A stretch of DNA of 64,000 nucleotides. It comes from DAOULT01 sp964646625 (GTDB taxonomy: Bacteria > Chloroflexota > Anaerolineae > CAZYHC01). Within the stretch, counting starts at the first letter, position 1. Each line of letters begins with the position of its first letter. The notes under the pieces were generated by a model. That model had not been told where the DNA came from. It ran no database searches and saw only the letters and a program-made list of their open reading frames with translations. The DNA lies in the NCBI GenBank assembly GCA_964646625.1, contig CAZYHC010000024.1, forward strand, positions 1 through 64,000. Reading direction: 5' to 3'. Of the stretch, positions 16,169-24,212 are shown piece after piece. The position numbers and the translations under genes are program-made.

Positions 16169-17220
16169 AAACGACAACGAACACGATAACGAACAGGTGG
16201 CGTTTAATAGGCAGTATTCTGTTGTTTGCGGCCCTGGTCGTGTTGCCTCTTTTCGTGGGGCAACTGCCCAAAGGGGGGTACTACCTGCACATTATGGTGC
16301 TCATCCTGCTCTACGCCTACCTGGCTACATCCTGGAACGTCCTGGGGGGCTACGCCGGACAACACTCTCTGGGACATGGCGTTTTTCTGGGCACCGGAGC
16401 TTACGTCTCCACCCTGCTTTTTCTGCACTTTAATATCACCCCCTGGCTGGGGATGTGGGCCGGGGGGGTGGCGGCGGCCATCGTTGGCTGGTTCATCGGC
16501 TATCTATGTTTCCGCTACGGGATCAGGGGGCCATACTTCGCCCTGGTGACCATTGCGCTGGCCGAGGCCGCCTTGTATCTGGTGACCAACCTCAAGGGCA
16601 TCGGCGGGGCGCGAGGGCTGGAAGTGGCCTGGAAAGGGCACGCTCCGGCGCTGATGCAGTTCGAGGGCAAAACGGGCTACTATTACGTCATCCTGGTCAT
16701 GGCCGCGGCTGGTATACTGGTCACCTACTGGCTGAACCATCGTAAGTTCGGCTATTACATGGTGGCTGTGCGGGAGAACGAGAATGCCGCCGAAGCCCTG
16801 GGGGTGGACATGCTCAAAACCAAGATTCAGTCTGCCGTGGTCAGCGCTTTCATGACCGCTTTGGGCGGCACCTTCTTCGCCCAATATTTCACCTACATCA
16901 ATCCTCGGTTGGTTTTTGGCGAAGGGCCTTCGGTCCAAATCCTGCTTTTCGCCATCATTGGCGGGCTGGGCACGGTCTGGGGGCCGAGTGTGGGGGCTTT
17001 GGTGCTGGTGCCCATCGCCGAGTTGACCCGCATCTGGCTGGGGGGCAGCTTCGCCGGAGCCCACATCCTGCTCTACGGCGCCATCATGGTCCTGGTCATG
17101 ATCTTCATGCCCTACGGCATCGTGGGCTTGATCCGTAACCTCCTGCGGAGGGAAAAAGGGCCATCGCTGCTCAGAGAAGAGCAGGAGCGGGAGCTACGTG
17201 AAACGGCAGGTGAACTATGA
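16165..17220 (+). CDS. livM: Branched-chain amino acid ABC transporter permease LivM
   Basis: 351 aa. LNVLGGYAGQHSLGHGVFLGTGAY matches the LivM signature (usually GGYAGQxSLGHAAF). RGPYFALVTIALAEAALYL, the coupling-loop region VRENENAAEALGVDMLKTKIQ, and FAIIGGLGTVWGPSVGALVL are also typical. The N-terminus is a short Thr/Asn-rich stretch before the first membrane segment. It overlaps livH and livG by 4 bases each, so the operon is translationally coupled. Confidence 0.92.
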   Translation: MKTTTNTITNRWRLIGSILLFAALVVLPLFVGQLPKGGYYLHIMVLILLYAYLATSWNVLGGYAGQHSLGHGVFLGTGAYVSTLLFLHFNITPWLGMWAGGVAAAIVGWFIGYLCFRYGIRGPYFALVTIALAEAALYLVTNLKGIGGARGLEVAWKGHAPALMQFEGKTGYYYVILVMAAAGILVTYWLNHRKFGYYMVAVRENENAAEALGVDMLKTKIQSAVVSAFMTALGGTFFAQYFTYINPRLVFGEGPSVQILLFAIIGGLGTVWGPSVGALVLVPIAELTRIWLGGSFAGAHILLYGAIMVLVMIFMPYGIVGLIRNLLRREKGPSLLREEQERELRETAGEL

Positions 17221-17942
17221 GCTTACTTAGCGTCCGCAACCTGACCAGGAATTTCGGCGGTCTCAGGGCCGTCAGCGATCTTTCTTTCGACGTGGAAGAG
17301 GGCGAGATCGTGGGCCTCATCGGCCCCAACGGAGCAGGCAAAACCACCGTCTTTAACCTGATCACCGGCTTCTTCCTTCCCTCGGAGGGAACAGTCACTT
17401 TTGAGGGCCGCACGTTGACCGGCCTCAAACCTCACCAGATCTGCGAGCTGGGTCTGACCCGTACTTTCCAGGTCGTCCAGCCCTTCCCCGACGTAACCGC
17501 CCTGGAGAACGTCCTGATCGGGGCCTTCGTCCGCTATCCCTCTACCAGGGCAGCGGAACGCAAAGCCCTGGAGGTGCTGGATATGGTGGGCCTGAGCCCT
17601 AAGGCCCACGAGTTGGCCAAAAATCTGACTCTCATCGAACTGAAGCGCCTGGAGATCGGCAAGGCTCTGGCCACCGCGCCCAGGATGTTGCTGCTGGACG
17701 AGGTGGCCGCCGGACTTAACCCGGTAGAGATCGAGGAGGTGCTGGCCCTGGTGAACCAGCTTCACCGGCAGGGCATCACCTTTTTGCTGGTCGAGCACGT
17801 GATGAAGGTGATCATGAGTCTTTCGCACCGCATCATCGTCATTCACTACGGAGAAAAGATCGCGGAGGGCACCGCCGACGAGATCAGCCGCCATCCGAAG
17901 GTGCTGGAAGCCTATCTGGGGGAGGAGGAGTTCGTTGCTTAG
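17217..17942 (+). CDS. livG: Branched-chain amino acid ABC transporter ATP-binding protein LivG
   Basis: 241 aa. Walker A is GPNGAGKTT, Walker B is MLLLDEVAAGLNP, and the H-loop is LVEHVMKVIMSLS. The signature region is unusual: LTLIELKRLEIGKAL where LSGG/LSYGxQR is expected. The usual glycine-rich C-loop is not conserved (NLTLIELKRLE), a variant also seen in some LivG-like proteins. RTFQVVQPFPDVTALENVLIGAF is the usual Q-loop region. It overlaps livM by 4 bases and livF by 8. Confidence 0.9.
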   Translation: MSLLSVRNLTRNFGGLRAVSDLSFDVEEGEIVGLIGPNGAGKTTVFNLITGFFLPSEGTVTFEGRTLTGLKPHQICELGLTRTFQVVQPFPDVTALENVLIGAFVRYPSTRAAERKALEVLDMVGLSPKAHELAKNLTLIELKRLEIGKALATAPRMLLLDEVAAGLNPVEIEEVLALVNQLHRQGITFLLVEHVMKVIMSLSHRIIVIHYGEKIAEGTADEISRHPKVLEAYLGEEEFVA

Positions 17943-18639
17943 AGTCGAGAAGCTGAACGTACAATACGGCGCTTTCAGGGCCCTTTACGACGTGTCTCTT
18001 ACGGTGGAGGACGGTTTGATCGTCAGCATCGTCGGCGCGAATGGGGCGGGCAAGACCACCCTGCTCAATACCATCTCTGGCCTGCTCACCCCAACGTCAG
18101 GAAAGGTATACTTTAACGACACGGAACTGACCGCCCTGCCCGGACACGAGATTGTACGCCTGGGGGTGGCCCAGATTCCCGAAGGCCGTAAACTGTTCCC
18201 CGACATGAGCGTCCGCGACAACCTGATCGCGGGAGCGATGCACCCCAGGGCCAAAGAGGAACGGGAAAATACGATGGAAGAGGTCTTTGAGCTTTTCCCT
18301 GTGCTCAGGGAGAGGGGCAGCCAGTTGGCCAAAACGCTCTCCGGCGGGGAACAACAAATGCTGGCTATCGGCCGCGGCCTGATGTCCAGACCGCAGCTTT
18401 TGATGCTGGACGAGCCTTCCCTGGGCCTGGCTCCGCTGCTGGTCAGACAGATCTTCGAGGTGGTGAAGGAGCTTAAGGAGCGCGGCCTGACCATCCTGCT
18501 GGTGGAACAAAACGTGCGTCATTCCCTGACTATCTCCGACCACGCTTACGTCTTGGAAACGGGCCACGTAGTGCTTTCCGGCCCAGGCCAGGAAGTGCTG
18601 GAGGACGAACATACGAGGAAAGCTTATATCGGGCGTTAG
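17935..18639 (+). CDS. livF: Branched-chain amino acid ABC transporter ATP-binding protein LivF
   Basis: 234 aa second ATPase of the transporter. Walker A is GANGAGKTT, the signature LSGGEQQ, Walker B LLMLDEPSLGLAP, and the LivF-specific QIPEGRKLFPDMSVRDNL and LLVEQNVRHSL are all present. The start appears to be TTG at 17935, behind a long GGAGGAGGAG stretch, overlapping the livG stop. Last gene of the operon; a palindromic repeat begins 13 bases after the stop. Confidence 0.92.
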   Translation: MLRVEKLNVQYGAFRALYDVSLTVEDGLIVSIVGANGAGKTTLLNTISGLLTPTSGKVYFNDTELTALPGHEIVRLGVAQIPEGRKLFPDMSVRDNLIAGAMHPRAKEERENTMEEVFELFPVLRERGSQLAKTLSGGEQQMLAIGRGLMSRPQLLMLDEPSLGLAPLLVRQIFEVVKELKERGLTILLVEQNVRHSLTISDHAYVLETGHVVLSGPGQEVLEDEHTRKAYIGR

Positions 18640-18651
18640 TACTTCGCTCCA

Positions 18652-18716
18652 CCGCCGATGAACACCGATGAATGCAGATAAATAGAATATCGGCGTTTAT
18701 TCGCGTTTATCGGCGG
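18652..18716. repeat. CCGCCGATGAA...TTTATCGGCGG palindromic repeat
   Basis: The left half reads CCGCCGATGAACACCGATG and the right half GCGTTTATTCGCGTTTATCGGCGG, an imperfect inverted repeat. Its right half (18697-18716) overlaps the 3' end of the FmdB gene on the other strand and supplies that protein's last residues. Confidence 0.75.
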
Positions 18717-18954
18717 TTTCTTTCGACTTGTCGGCCGACTGGCTGGGCTTTCTCTGGCTGGAATTGCCGCCCCCATTGCCGCCGTAGTCGGTCGCGTAGA
18801 AGCCAGACCCTTTGAAAACGATAACCGGCGGAGAGAAGACCCGCCTTACACCGCGGTGACCGTGCGGGCACTCCTGCGGTGGAGGGTCGTTAAAACCTCG
18901 AAGATTTTCGAAATGACACCCACAGACGGGACAGACGTATTCGTAGATAGGCAT
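18697..18954 (-). CDS. FmdB-family zinc-ribbon regulatory protein
   Basis: 85 aa. PIYEYVCPVCGCHFENL gives the first CxxC pair, and the second half of the usual ribbon is altered: ECPHGHRGVRRVFSPPVI has one Cys followed by His residues where CPxCG is usual. The family is widespread, small, and of uncertain role (it was named from a formamidase/amidase regulator). The ATG at 18954 is 9 bases after GGGGAG. The glycine/serine-rich tail ends in SADKSKETADKRE, whose last codons come from the repeat at 18652-18716, so the original C-terminus has probably been replaced or extended. Confidence 0.8.
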   Translation of the reverse strand: MPIYEYVCPVCGCHFENLRGFNDPPPQECPHGHRGVRRVFSPPVIVFKGSGFYATDYGGNGGGNSSQRKPSQSADKSKETADKRE

Positions 18955-18988
18955 AAGCACTTACTCCCCGCAATATTTACCAGGCGAT

Positions 18989-19017
18989 AGTATACCAGAC
19001 AGGGCCTTATCTGTCAA
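18989..19017 (-). promoter_or_regulatory. Promoter for the FmdB gene
   Basis: Minus strand: TTGACA (19017-19012), 17 bases, TATACT (18994-18989). It sits just past the stop codon of the M50 protease gene. Confidence 0.8.
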
Positions 19018-19020
19018 GGC

Positions 19021-20136
19021 TCATACCCCCAGTTCGCTGAGAGTACGGATGTAGTGTAGCAGGTGCTCTCTGGTGATCATCCCCACCATGTGCCCAATGT
19101 CCATCACCGGCACCTGGTTCACGTCGGCCTCGTCCATCCTCTGGAGCAGGGTTAACACGTCCTCGTCGGGCCGCGCCGACAACAGTTCATTCACAGGGGT
19201 CATGACCTGGCTGGCCGTTGCTTTATCCCACTGGTCTCGGGGCACGGCCTTGATGTTGTGCAGAGTGACCAAGCCCTGTAGGCCCCCCTCTTCAGCCACG
19301 AATAAACAGCGGCGGCCTGAGCCCAGGACGTGTTCGTGCACCAGGCGGTCCAGCCGCAGATCGCCGGGTATGGCGGCACACTCCTGAGTCATCACGTCGC
19401 GCACAGTGACCCCGGCCAGCATGTCTCGCAGCACCACCTGCTGATAGCTGGATTGGGCTGCATTGTTCAGGAACCAGCCGATAAAGGCGATCCAGAGGCC
19501 GTTAAAGAAATTGCCAAAGAACATCAGCCCTATGCCATAGACGATGAACAGAAAGGCCACCACCCCACCGACTCGGCTGGCCCAGCGGGTGGCCTGGCGA
19601 AAGCTGCCCCCCAGCCCCCACATGATGGCCCGCAGCACGCGCCCGCCGTCCAGCGGGAAACCGGGGATCAGGTTGAACAGGGCCAGTATCAGGTTGATGC
19701 GGCCCAGGTACATGGCCGGAGCAGCCACCACGGAATTGGCGGCCATACTCGACCCCAGCAGGATGAAGATGCCCGCCAGGCCCAGACTGGTCAGTGGCCC
19801 GGCAATGGCTATGCGAAACTCTGCCCCGGCCGAGGGCGGTTCACTCTCGATCTGGGCCACGCCCCCAAATATAAACAGGGTGATGCTCCGCACCGTTATC
19901 CCCTCACGCCGAGCCAGCACCGAGTGGCCCAGCTCGTGGATCAGCACCGAGGCGAAGAACAGCACCGCCGTGGTCACCCCCACCACCCAGTAGGTCGCCG
20001 CGTCCCAACCGGGATATTCCAGGGGGAAGTAGCCCCCGGCCAGCGACCAAGTGATCAGAGCAAAAACCAGGAACCAGGTGGAATGCACCCTGATAGGGAT
20101 GCCGAATACCTGGCCTACAGTCAATGCACCACGCAT
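19021..20136 (-). CDS. Site-2 protease-like M50 metalloprotease with two CBS domains
   Basis: 371 aa membrane protein. Five or six hydrophobic segments surround the zinc-binding HELGH in VLIHELGHSVLARREG and the second motif NLIPGFPLDGGRVLRA, whose Asp is the third ligand. Residues about 240-371 form a pair of CBS domains (VRDVMTQECAAIPGDLRL..., ASQVMTPVNELLSARPDEDV...), which often bind adenine nucleotides. The architecture is the SpoIVFB/Rv2625c-like group, which cuts membrane-bound regulators. The likely promoter has four 11-bp repeats (20233-20272), and the leader carries a palindromic repeat. No substrate candidate is adjacent. Confidence 0.9.
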   Translation of the reverse strand: MRGALTVGQVFGIPIRVHSTWFLVFALITWSLAGGYFPLEYPGWDAATYWVVGVTTAVLFFASVLIHELGHSVLARREGITVRSITLFIFGGVAQIESEPPSAGAEFRIAIAGPLTSLGLAGIFILLGSSMAANSVVAAPAMYLGRINLILALFNLIPGFPLDGGRVLRAIMWGLGGSFRQATRWASRVGGVVAFLFIVYGIGLMFFGNFFNGLWIAFIGWFLNNAAQSSYQQVVLRDMLAGVTVRDVMTQECAAIPGDLRLDRLVHEHVLGSGRRCLFVAEEGGLQGLVTLHNIKAVPRDQWDKATASQVMTPVNELLSARPDEDVLTLLQRMDEADVNQVPVMDIGHMVGMITREHLLHYIRTLSELGV

Positions 20137-20160
20137 GTATATCTTCCTTTCTGGCGTATC

Positions 20161-20194
20161 AGGTGCCTGGCACTTTTGGAAGTGCCAGGCACCT
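20161..20194. repeat. Palindromic repeat, AGGTGCCTGGCAC family, copy 2
   Basis: AGGTGCCTGGCACTTTT pairs with AAGTGCCAGGCACCT. It lies 25 bases upstream of the M50 protease start, inside the predicted 5' leader of that transcript, so here it cannot be a simple 3' terminator. Confidence 0.9.
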
Positions 20195-20217
20195 ACCGCT
20201 TCCCTTTCCTGCTTGCT

Positions 20218-20272
20218 ATTATAGTAGGTTTGTATTAGAATAATATTAGAGTAGTATTAGAGTTTTGTTAGA
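20218..20272 (-). promoter_or_regulatory. Promoter of the M50 gene with four 11-bp direct repeats
   Basis: Minus-strand TATAAT is at 20223-20218. Upstream, TCTAATA (minus strand) occurs at 20239-20233, 20250-20244 and 20261-20255, and TCTAACA at 20272-20266, exactly 11 bases apart. No good -35 box exists; the repeats cover its place. This is the layout of PhoB/OmpR-family activator sites. It lies between divergent genes and might also affect the VWA gene. Confidence 0.6.
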
Positions 20273-20322
20273 GGTTGAGCCGACGAGAATTCTGATCACA
20301 GATTGCGCCGAGGAGGAACAAG

Positions 20323-21708
20323 ATGCCAGACCAGCTCTTCCTGGATTGTTACCCTAATAAAGCCTATATCCCCGTGACCAACCAGATGTATCTCCTCTAC
20401 CTCCTGGTGGCGGTGAGAGCGGGGGAACTGGTCGTCAGCGGCCGGGTGCCGGTCAATCTCAGCCTGGTGGTGGACAAGAGCGATTCCATGTGTATCCCCA
20501 CCCTCACCGAGGAGCAGTTTAAAGAGTTAGCCAGCGAGGGGGTTTTGCGCCAGGCGGTAGTCGATGGCACCCCGGTCTGGCGGTTCGAGCGCCAGATGCC
20601 CGATTGGGTACGAAAGTGTCCGCGCAACGTCGATTTCGTCAAAACCGCCCTGCGCTGGATGCTGGAGCAACTCCGCCCCGACGACCGCATTGCCCTGACC
20701 GCTTTTGCGGGCCAGGCGGTGACGCTCGTTCCCAACCAGCCGGGCCACACCAAAAGAAAACTCCAGGCCGCCATCGAGGAGTTAGAGGAGATGCAACTGG
20801 GCAACGAGACCTACATGGCCAAAGGTCTGGAACTGGGCTATCAGGAAGTGCAACGGGGCGTTTCGTCCAGCACCGTTGACCGCCTGGTGGTGCTGACGGA
20901 CGGCTTTACCCGCGATGCGGAACGTTGTCGGGAACTGGCCCACCAGGCCGCCCAGGCTGGCATCTCTATCAGCACTATGGGCGTGGGCAGCGAGTTCAAC
21001 GAGGACCTGCTCATCGCCATCGCCGACGACAGCGGGGGTAACGCCCACTTTATCCGCCAGGCGGAGGAAATTCCCCAGGCCTTTGCCCAGGAGCTAAAAG
21101 GGGTGCAATCCATCGCCCTCCGCAATCTGGAGTTCAAGTTCTGGCTGGCGGCGGGGGTGGAGCTGAGGCGTGTCTATCGGGTCAGGCCCATCATCTACGA
21201 CCTGGGCCAGATCCCGCTCCAGGAACAGAGCTTCAATTTACCGCTGGGCGATCTAGAACAGGACAACCCCCCGTCCGTGCTCCTGGAACTGATCGTTCCC
21301 CCCCGGCCGGAGGGGAAATATCGCTTGGTGCAGGTCATGCTGGCCTACGATGCCCCCCTTCAGGAGCAACCAGGCGCTAAGATACGGCGCGATGTAATCA
21401 TCCAGTACACCTCCGATCCCAGGCTGGCCGCTCAGTATGACCCCCGGGTTATGAACCTGGTGGAAACGGTCAGCGCCTTCAAGCTCCAAACCAGAGCACT
21501 GCACGACGCCGAGAGAGGGGACGTAGCCAGCGCCAGCAGAAAGTTGAGATCGGCGGCTACCCGTCTATTGAATATGGGTGAGGAAGAGTTAGCCGAAGCA
21601 GCCCTCCAGGAAATAGAGAACCTGCAAAAGCAGGGGCGGATGTCAGCCACAGGGACGAAAAAGTTACGTTATGGGACAAGAAAGTTGACCCGGAAATTAG
21701 AGGAATAG
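20323..21708 (+). CDS. von Willebrand factor type A domain protein
   Basis: 461 aa, no signal peptide or membrane segment seen, so probably cytoplasmic. The metal-ion adhesion site is DKSDS (residues 51-55), with the later Thr in NETYMAKGL and Asp in VLTDGF completing MIDAS. After the VWA domain comes a beta-rich part and a C-terminal helical part (VETVSAFKLQTRALHDAERGDVASASRKLRSAATRLL, then EENLQKQ-type helices), as in the YfbK/TerY-like and inter-alpha-trypsin-like bacterial VWA proteins. Such proteins often work with MoxR ATPases or kinases, none of which is adjacent. Start ATG follows GAGGAGG. Role unknown. Confidence 0.8.
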   Translation: MPDQLFLDCYPNKAYIPVTNQMYLLYLLVAVRAGELVVSGRVPVNLSLVVDKSDSMCIPTLTEEQFKELASEGVLRQAVVDGTPVWRFERQMPDWVRKCPRNVDFVKTALRWMLEQLRPDDRIALTAFAGQAVTLVPNQPGHTKRKLQAAIEELEEMQLGNETYMAKGLELGYQEVQRGVSSSTVDRLVVLTDGFTRDAERCRELAHQAAQAGISISTMGVGSEFNEDLLIAIADDSGGNAHFIRQAEEIPQAFAQELKGVQSIALRNLEFKFWLAAGVELRRVYRVRPIIYDLGQIPLQEQSFNLPLGDLEQDNPPSVLLELIVPPRPEGKYRLVQVMLAYDAPLQEQPGAKIRRDVIIQYTSDPRLAAQYDPRVMNLVETVSAFKLQTRALHDAERGDVASASRKLRSAATRLLNMGEEELAEAALQEIENLQKQGRMSATGTKKLRYGTRKLTRKLEE

Positions 21709-21775
21709 CGCAAATTGTTCCCGGTCACCTGCCTGGCGTCTATCGCGGGCCAGTCGCTCGCCCCACTTTTCGCAC

Positions 21776-21976
21776 TCAGTCGGTGACAAGTCTGCAAGTT
21801 ACGTGCAGGACGGCGGCGAAATCACCTGTAGGGGGCATGAGTTCTTTCACCTCCAACACCTCGCAAATTTCATCGCCCAGCCGTACTCTGTCTCCCACCT
21901 CCGGGCGTTTTTCTTCATCCTGCACCATACCGGGATGATCTCCCTCAATCACAACGTAACTGACGGTGTAAATCAT
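21776..21976 (-). CDS. Small conserved-looking protein, function unknown
   Basis: 66 aa. It is beta-rich: alternating hydrophobic stretches IYTVSYVVIEG, GDRVRLGDEICEVLEV and FAAVLHVTCRLV suggest a small barrel. A good ribosome site (GGGAGG, 8 bases before ATG 21976) and compact placement next to the cNMP-binding gene support expression. Its start lies 33 bases after that gene's stop on the same strand, so they may be co-transcribed. No family was recognised. Confidence 0.55.
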   Translation of the reverse strand: MIYTVSYVVIEGDHPGMVQDEEKRPEVGDRVRLGDEICEVLEVKELMPPTGDFAAVLHVTCRLVTD

Positions 21977-22009
21977 TTTCCTTGCCTCCCTGTCATCTGG
22001 GTATGGTCA

Positions 22010-22477
22010 TCATCTGGTCCAGGCCAGATTTCTGATGCGGAGTTTAAAGGATAGATCGGCGGCGATGTTTTTCATCACCACGAAGCCTATGCGGGTATCA
22101 TCCTCGCAAAGCCCCATGAAGTCATCTCTGCCAATAGCGTACAGGGTCGTACCGTCGGTCGCACAACGGACGGTGGCAGACCGTAGACCTTGATCGACTA
22201 ACGCCATCTCGCCGAAGACCTGGCCCTTACCCAGTTTGACGATGGTCGCTTCACCGGCCGCCTCAGGCATCCCTGAGGCGCCTTCGTCGATAGCAATGAC
22301 AATTTCCACCAGCCCGTTCTCGATAACGTACATATCGTCGCTTTGTGTTTGCGCCTTGAGGATGATGTCGCCGCTGTTAAAGGTCTGTTTCCGACACAAC
22401 TGGGCCACCCGCTCGATCTGGCTATCGGATAGGCCGTTGAAAAGTCTCACCCTTTTTAGGAGTTGTGTGACCTGCAT
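22010..22477 (-). CDS. Cyclic nucleotide-binding (Crp-like) domain protein without DNA-binding domain
   Basis: 155 aa made almost wholly of one cNMP-binding domain. LFNGLSDSQIERVAQLC leads in, IILKAQTQSDDMYVIENGLVEIVI is the first beta-roll, and FGEMALVDQGLRSATVRC is the phosphate-binding cassette with the conserved Glu and Arg. Unlike Crp/Fnr there is no helix-turn-helix; the protein stops after the C-helix. It may be a sensor or adaptor that acts on a partner. The start follows GAGAGGAGG. A TATAAT is on the minus strand at 22545-22540. Confidence 0.85.
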   Translation of the reverse strand: MQVTQLLKRVRLFNGLSDSQIERVAQLCRKQTFNSGDIILKAQTQSDDMYVIENGLVEIVIAIDEGASGMPEAAGEATIVKLGKGQVFGEMALVDQGLRSATVRCATDGTTLYAIGRDDFMGLCEDDTRIGFVVMKNIAADLSFKLRIRNLAWTR

Positions 22478-22638
22478 GGTTGTTTCCTCCTCTCTCCATG
22501 GCTATTGCGGTCTCGATTTTGACCACGACCGCTTAATTTATTATAACACTTTTGGGGATAAAAATCCACCCTCTCATACCAGGTAGATGCGCCTCCGCTT
22601 CCTCGAAGGCGCATCTGCCCCTGCCGGAGCGGGATCTT

Positions 22639-22884
22639 TCAACCGTGCAGCCTCTCGTACTTGGCCTGCAATTCATCGCGGCTCTCTTCGTAATCTGGAT
22701 CGGGCACGCAGGCATCCACCGGGCAGACCGCCGCGCATTGGGATTCATCGTAGAAGCCCACACACTCTGTACACCTGTCAGGATCGACGACGTAAATTTC
22801 CTCGCTCTCGCTGATGGCCTCGTTGGGACATTCCGGTTCGCAGGCCCCGCAGGCAATGCACTCCTCAGTGATCATGTAGGCCAT
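22639..22884 (-). CDS. 2[4Fe-4S] ferredoxin, Allochromatium (YfhL) type
   Basis: 81 aa electron carrier. Cluster I motif is CIACGACEPECP (CxxCxxCxxxCP). Cluster II is CTECVGFYDESQCAAVCP, with an 8-residue insertion between the second and third cysteines (CxxCx8CxxxCP) and a C-terminal helix, which marks the Alvin/YfhL type with low-potential clusters. The ATG at 22884 is preceded by AAGGAGGTG. The frame is open to 22974, but that stretch overlaps the promoter at 22939-22967. Partner unknown. Confidence 0.92.
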   Translation of the reverse strand: MAYMITEECIACGACEPECPNEAISESEEIYVVDPDRCTECVGFYDESQCAAVCPVDACVPDPDYEESRDELQAKYERLHG

Positions 22885-22938
22885 AGCTTCACCTCCTTCC
22901 TGTTTCTCCTCTTCCAGCGGCGATGTCTCGCCACAACT

Positions 22939-22967
22939 ATTGTAGCACATAATCAGAAAATTGCCAA
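22939..22967 (-). promoter_or_regulatory. Promoter for the ferredoxin gene
   Basis: Minus strand: TTGGCA (22967-22962), 17 bases, TACAAT (22944-22939). Confidence 0.7.
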
Positions 22968-23011
22968 TGCCCATCAGCGGCCTGGGTTAGCTCAGAGAGA
23001 ACCGGGCCATC

Positions 23012-23040
23012 TTGACAGACGATGAGGAATAGGGTATAAA
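23012..23040 (+). promoter_or_regulatory. Promoter for the DUF2007 gene
   Basis: TTGACA (23012-23017), 17 bases, TATAAA (23035-23040). Confidence 0.75.
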
Positions 23041-23079
23041 TAAACTCGAGCAGCATATCTCGACAGGGAGGGAGACAGA

Positions 23080-23352
23080 GTGAGCGGAGAAGAAAGGGAA
23101 GAGGACACCAAGCTGGTGACGGTCCACACGGCCTTCGGACAATTAGAAGCCTACGTCATCAAGGGCAAGTTGGAAAGCGCCGGTATTCCTGTCCTTCTGA
23201 GCTACGAGAGCGCCGGCCTCGTCCTCGGGCTGACGGTGGACGGCCTGGGTCAGGTACGGATCATGGTGCCGGAGGACAGGGTGGTAGAGGCCAGGCAGAT
23301 GTTGGATGAGCTCCCCCCAGACGATTTCATGGACGAAGAGCAAGGTGGCTAA
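23080..23352 (+). CDS. DUF2007-type putative signal-transducing protein
   Basis: 90 aa. It resembles the DUF2007 fold: a strand ending FGQLEAYVIKGKLESAGIPVLL, then QVRIMVPEDRVVEARQMLDEL, an alpha-beta pattern similar to ACT/PII-like folds. Function in this family is not established. The GTG start follows a GGGAGGGAG ribosome site, and a clear promoter is 40 bases upstream. The stop codon overlaps the stop of trmI on the other strand by 4 bases (convergent). Confidence 0.75.
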   Translation: MSGEEREEDTKLVTVHTAFGQLEAYVIKGKLESAGIPVLLSYESAGLVLGLTVDGLGQVRIMVPEDRVVEARQMLDELPPDDFMDEEQGG

Positions 23353-24173
23353 TCCTGCTCTTCTTCGTCTTCTTCATCATCTCCACCTTCGTCCATAATT
23401 CCCCTGTCCACGATCTTGCGGGCGAAGATAAGGTAGCCAGTATGAGCCACCATGCGGTCCATAGGACGCAGCCGGGCGTAGACAGCCTTGTAGGGGCGCA
23501 GAAGTAGCTCTTCGACCTCGACATCGAAGAAGCCGCACCGAGGCAGAGCCCTGATCAGACTCTCCACCTGGTTGGTGGTAGGCAGGATGGCTCCAAAGAA
23601 ACCACCTCCTTTAAGGGCGGCATAAGCCTGCTCCAGGTAATGCCAGGGGGTACGCACGTCGAGAAAAAGAGCATCCACCTCCCTTTCCTCAAAGCCCTCT
23701 CCGATGTCGCGTTCCCTGAACTCCACATAGTCCAGAAGACCTGCTTGTTCCAGATTATGGATGGCCGTTTCCAGCATGTCCGGCCTTAGCTCGTAGGAAT
23801 AGACCCGCCCCTCGGGTCTCACGCTGTGGGCCAGGGCCAGGGTCAGTCCGCCGCTGCCCGTTCCGGCCTCGATCACTCGCCGGCCGGACACAATACTCAT
23901 TTTGAGCAGGATATAGCCGATATCCTTGGGATACATGATCTGACTGATACGCTTGATGTTTTTAATCAAGTCGTGGATGGAAGGTTCCAGCACCAGGAAG
24001 GGGCTATCTAACTGAGTGCGCACTTCTCGTCCCAACTGCTGCCCAATGATATCATCGTGTCTCACAATGCCCTTGTGGGTATGCTGTTCGCGACCTGCCT
24101 TCAGGCGTACCATGAACCGTTTCCGATCTTTGCTCACCAGGAGCACCAGGTCGCCTTCCTTCGCTTCATCCAT
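23349..24173 (-). CDS. trmI: tRNA (adenine-58-N1)-methyltransferase TrmI
   Basis: Methylates N1 of A58 in the tRNA T-loop; works as a tetramer with SAM. 274 aa. The N-terminal beta domain starts EGDLVLLVSKDRKRFMVRL, followed by HKGIVRHDDIIGQQLG, the substrate motif QIMYPKDIGYILLKM, the SAM motif VIEAGTGSGGLTLALA, and FLDVRTPWHYLEQA (motif IV, Asp catalytic). The last 15 residues are very acidic (GGDDEEDEEEQD). It starts 39 bases after the histidine kinase stop, and the two may share a transcript. Confidence 0.93.
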   Translation of the reverse strand: MDEAKEGDLVLLVSKDRKRFMVRLKAGREQHTHKGIVRHDDIIGQQLGREVRTQLDSPFLVLEPSIHDLIKNIKRISQIMYPKDIGYILLKMSIVSGRRVIEAGTGSGGLTLALAHSVRPEGRVYSYELRPDMLETAIHNLEQAGLLDYVEFRERDIGEGFEEREVDALFLDVRTPWHYLEQAYAALKGGGFFGAILPTTNQVESLIRALPRCGFFDVEVEELLLRPYKAVYARLRPMDRMVAHTGYLIFARKIVDRGIMDEGGDDEEDEEEQD

Positions 24174-24212
24174 TTCGCTTCCCTTATCTCGTATCTCGTT
24201 CTGCCACTCGAT

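Noticed and set aside
20277..20322. Promoter for the VWA gene driven by the same 11-bp array
   Set aside because: No acceptable -10 box was found downstream on the plus strand; the array geometry fits the minus-strand M50 promoter.
22885..22974. 30-residue N-terminal extension of the ferredoxin
   Set aside because: The segment contains the -35 and -10 boxes; the ATG at 22884 has a perfect ribosome site.
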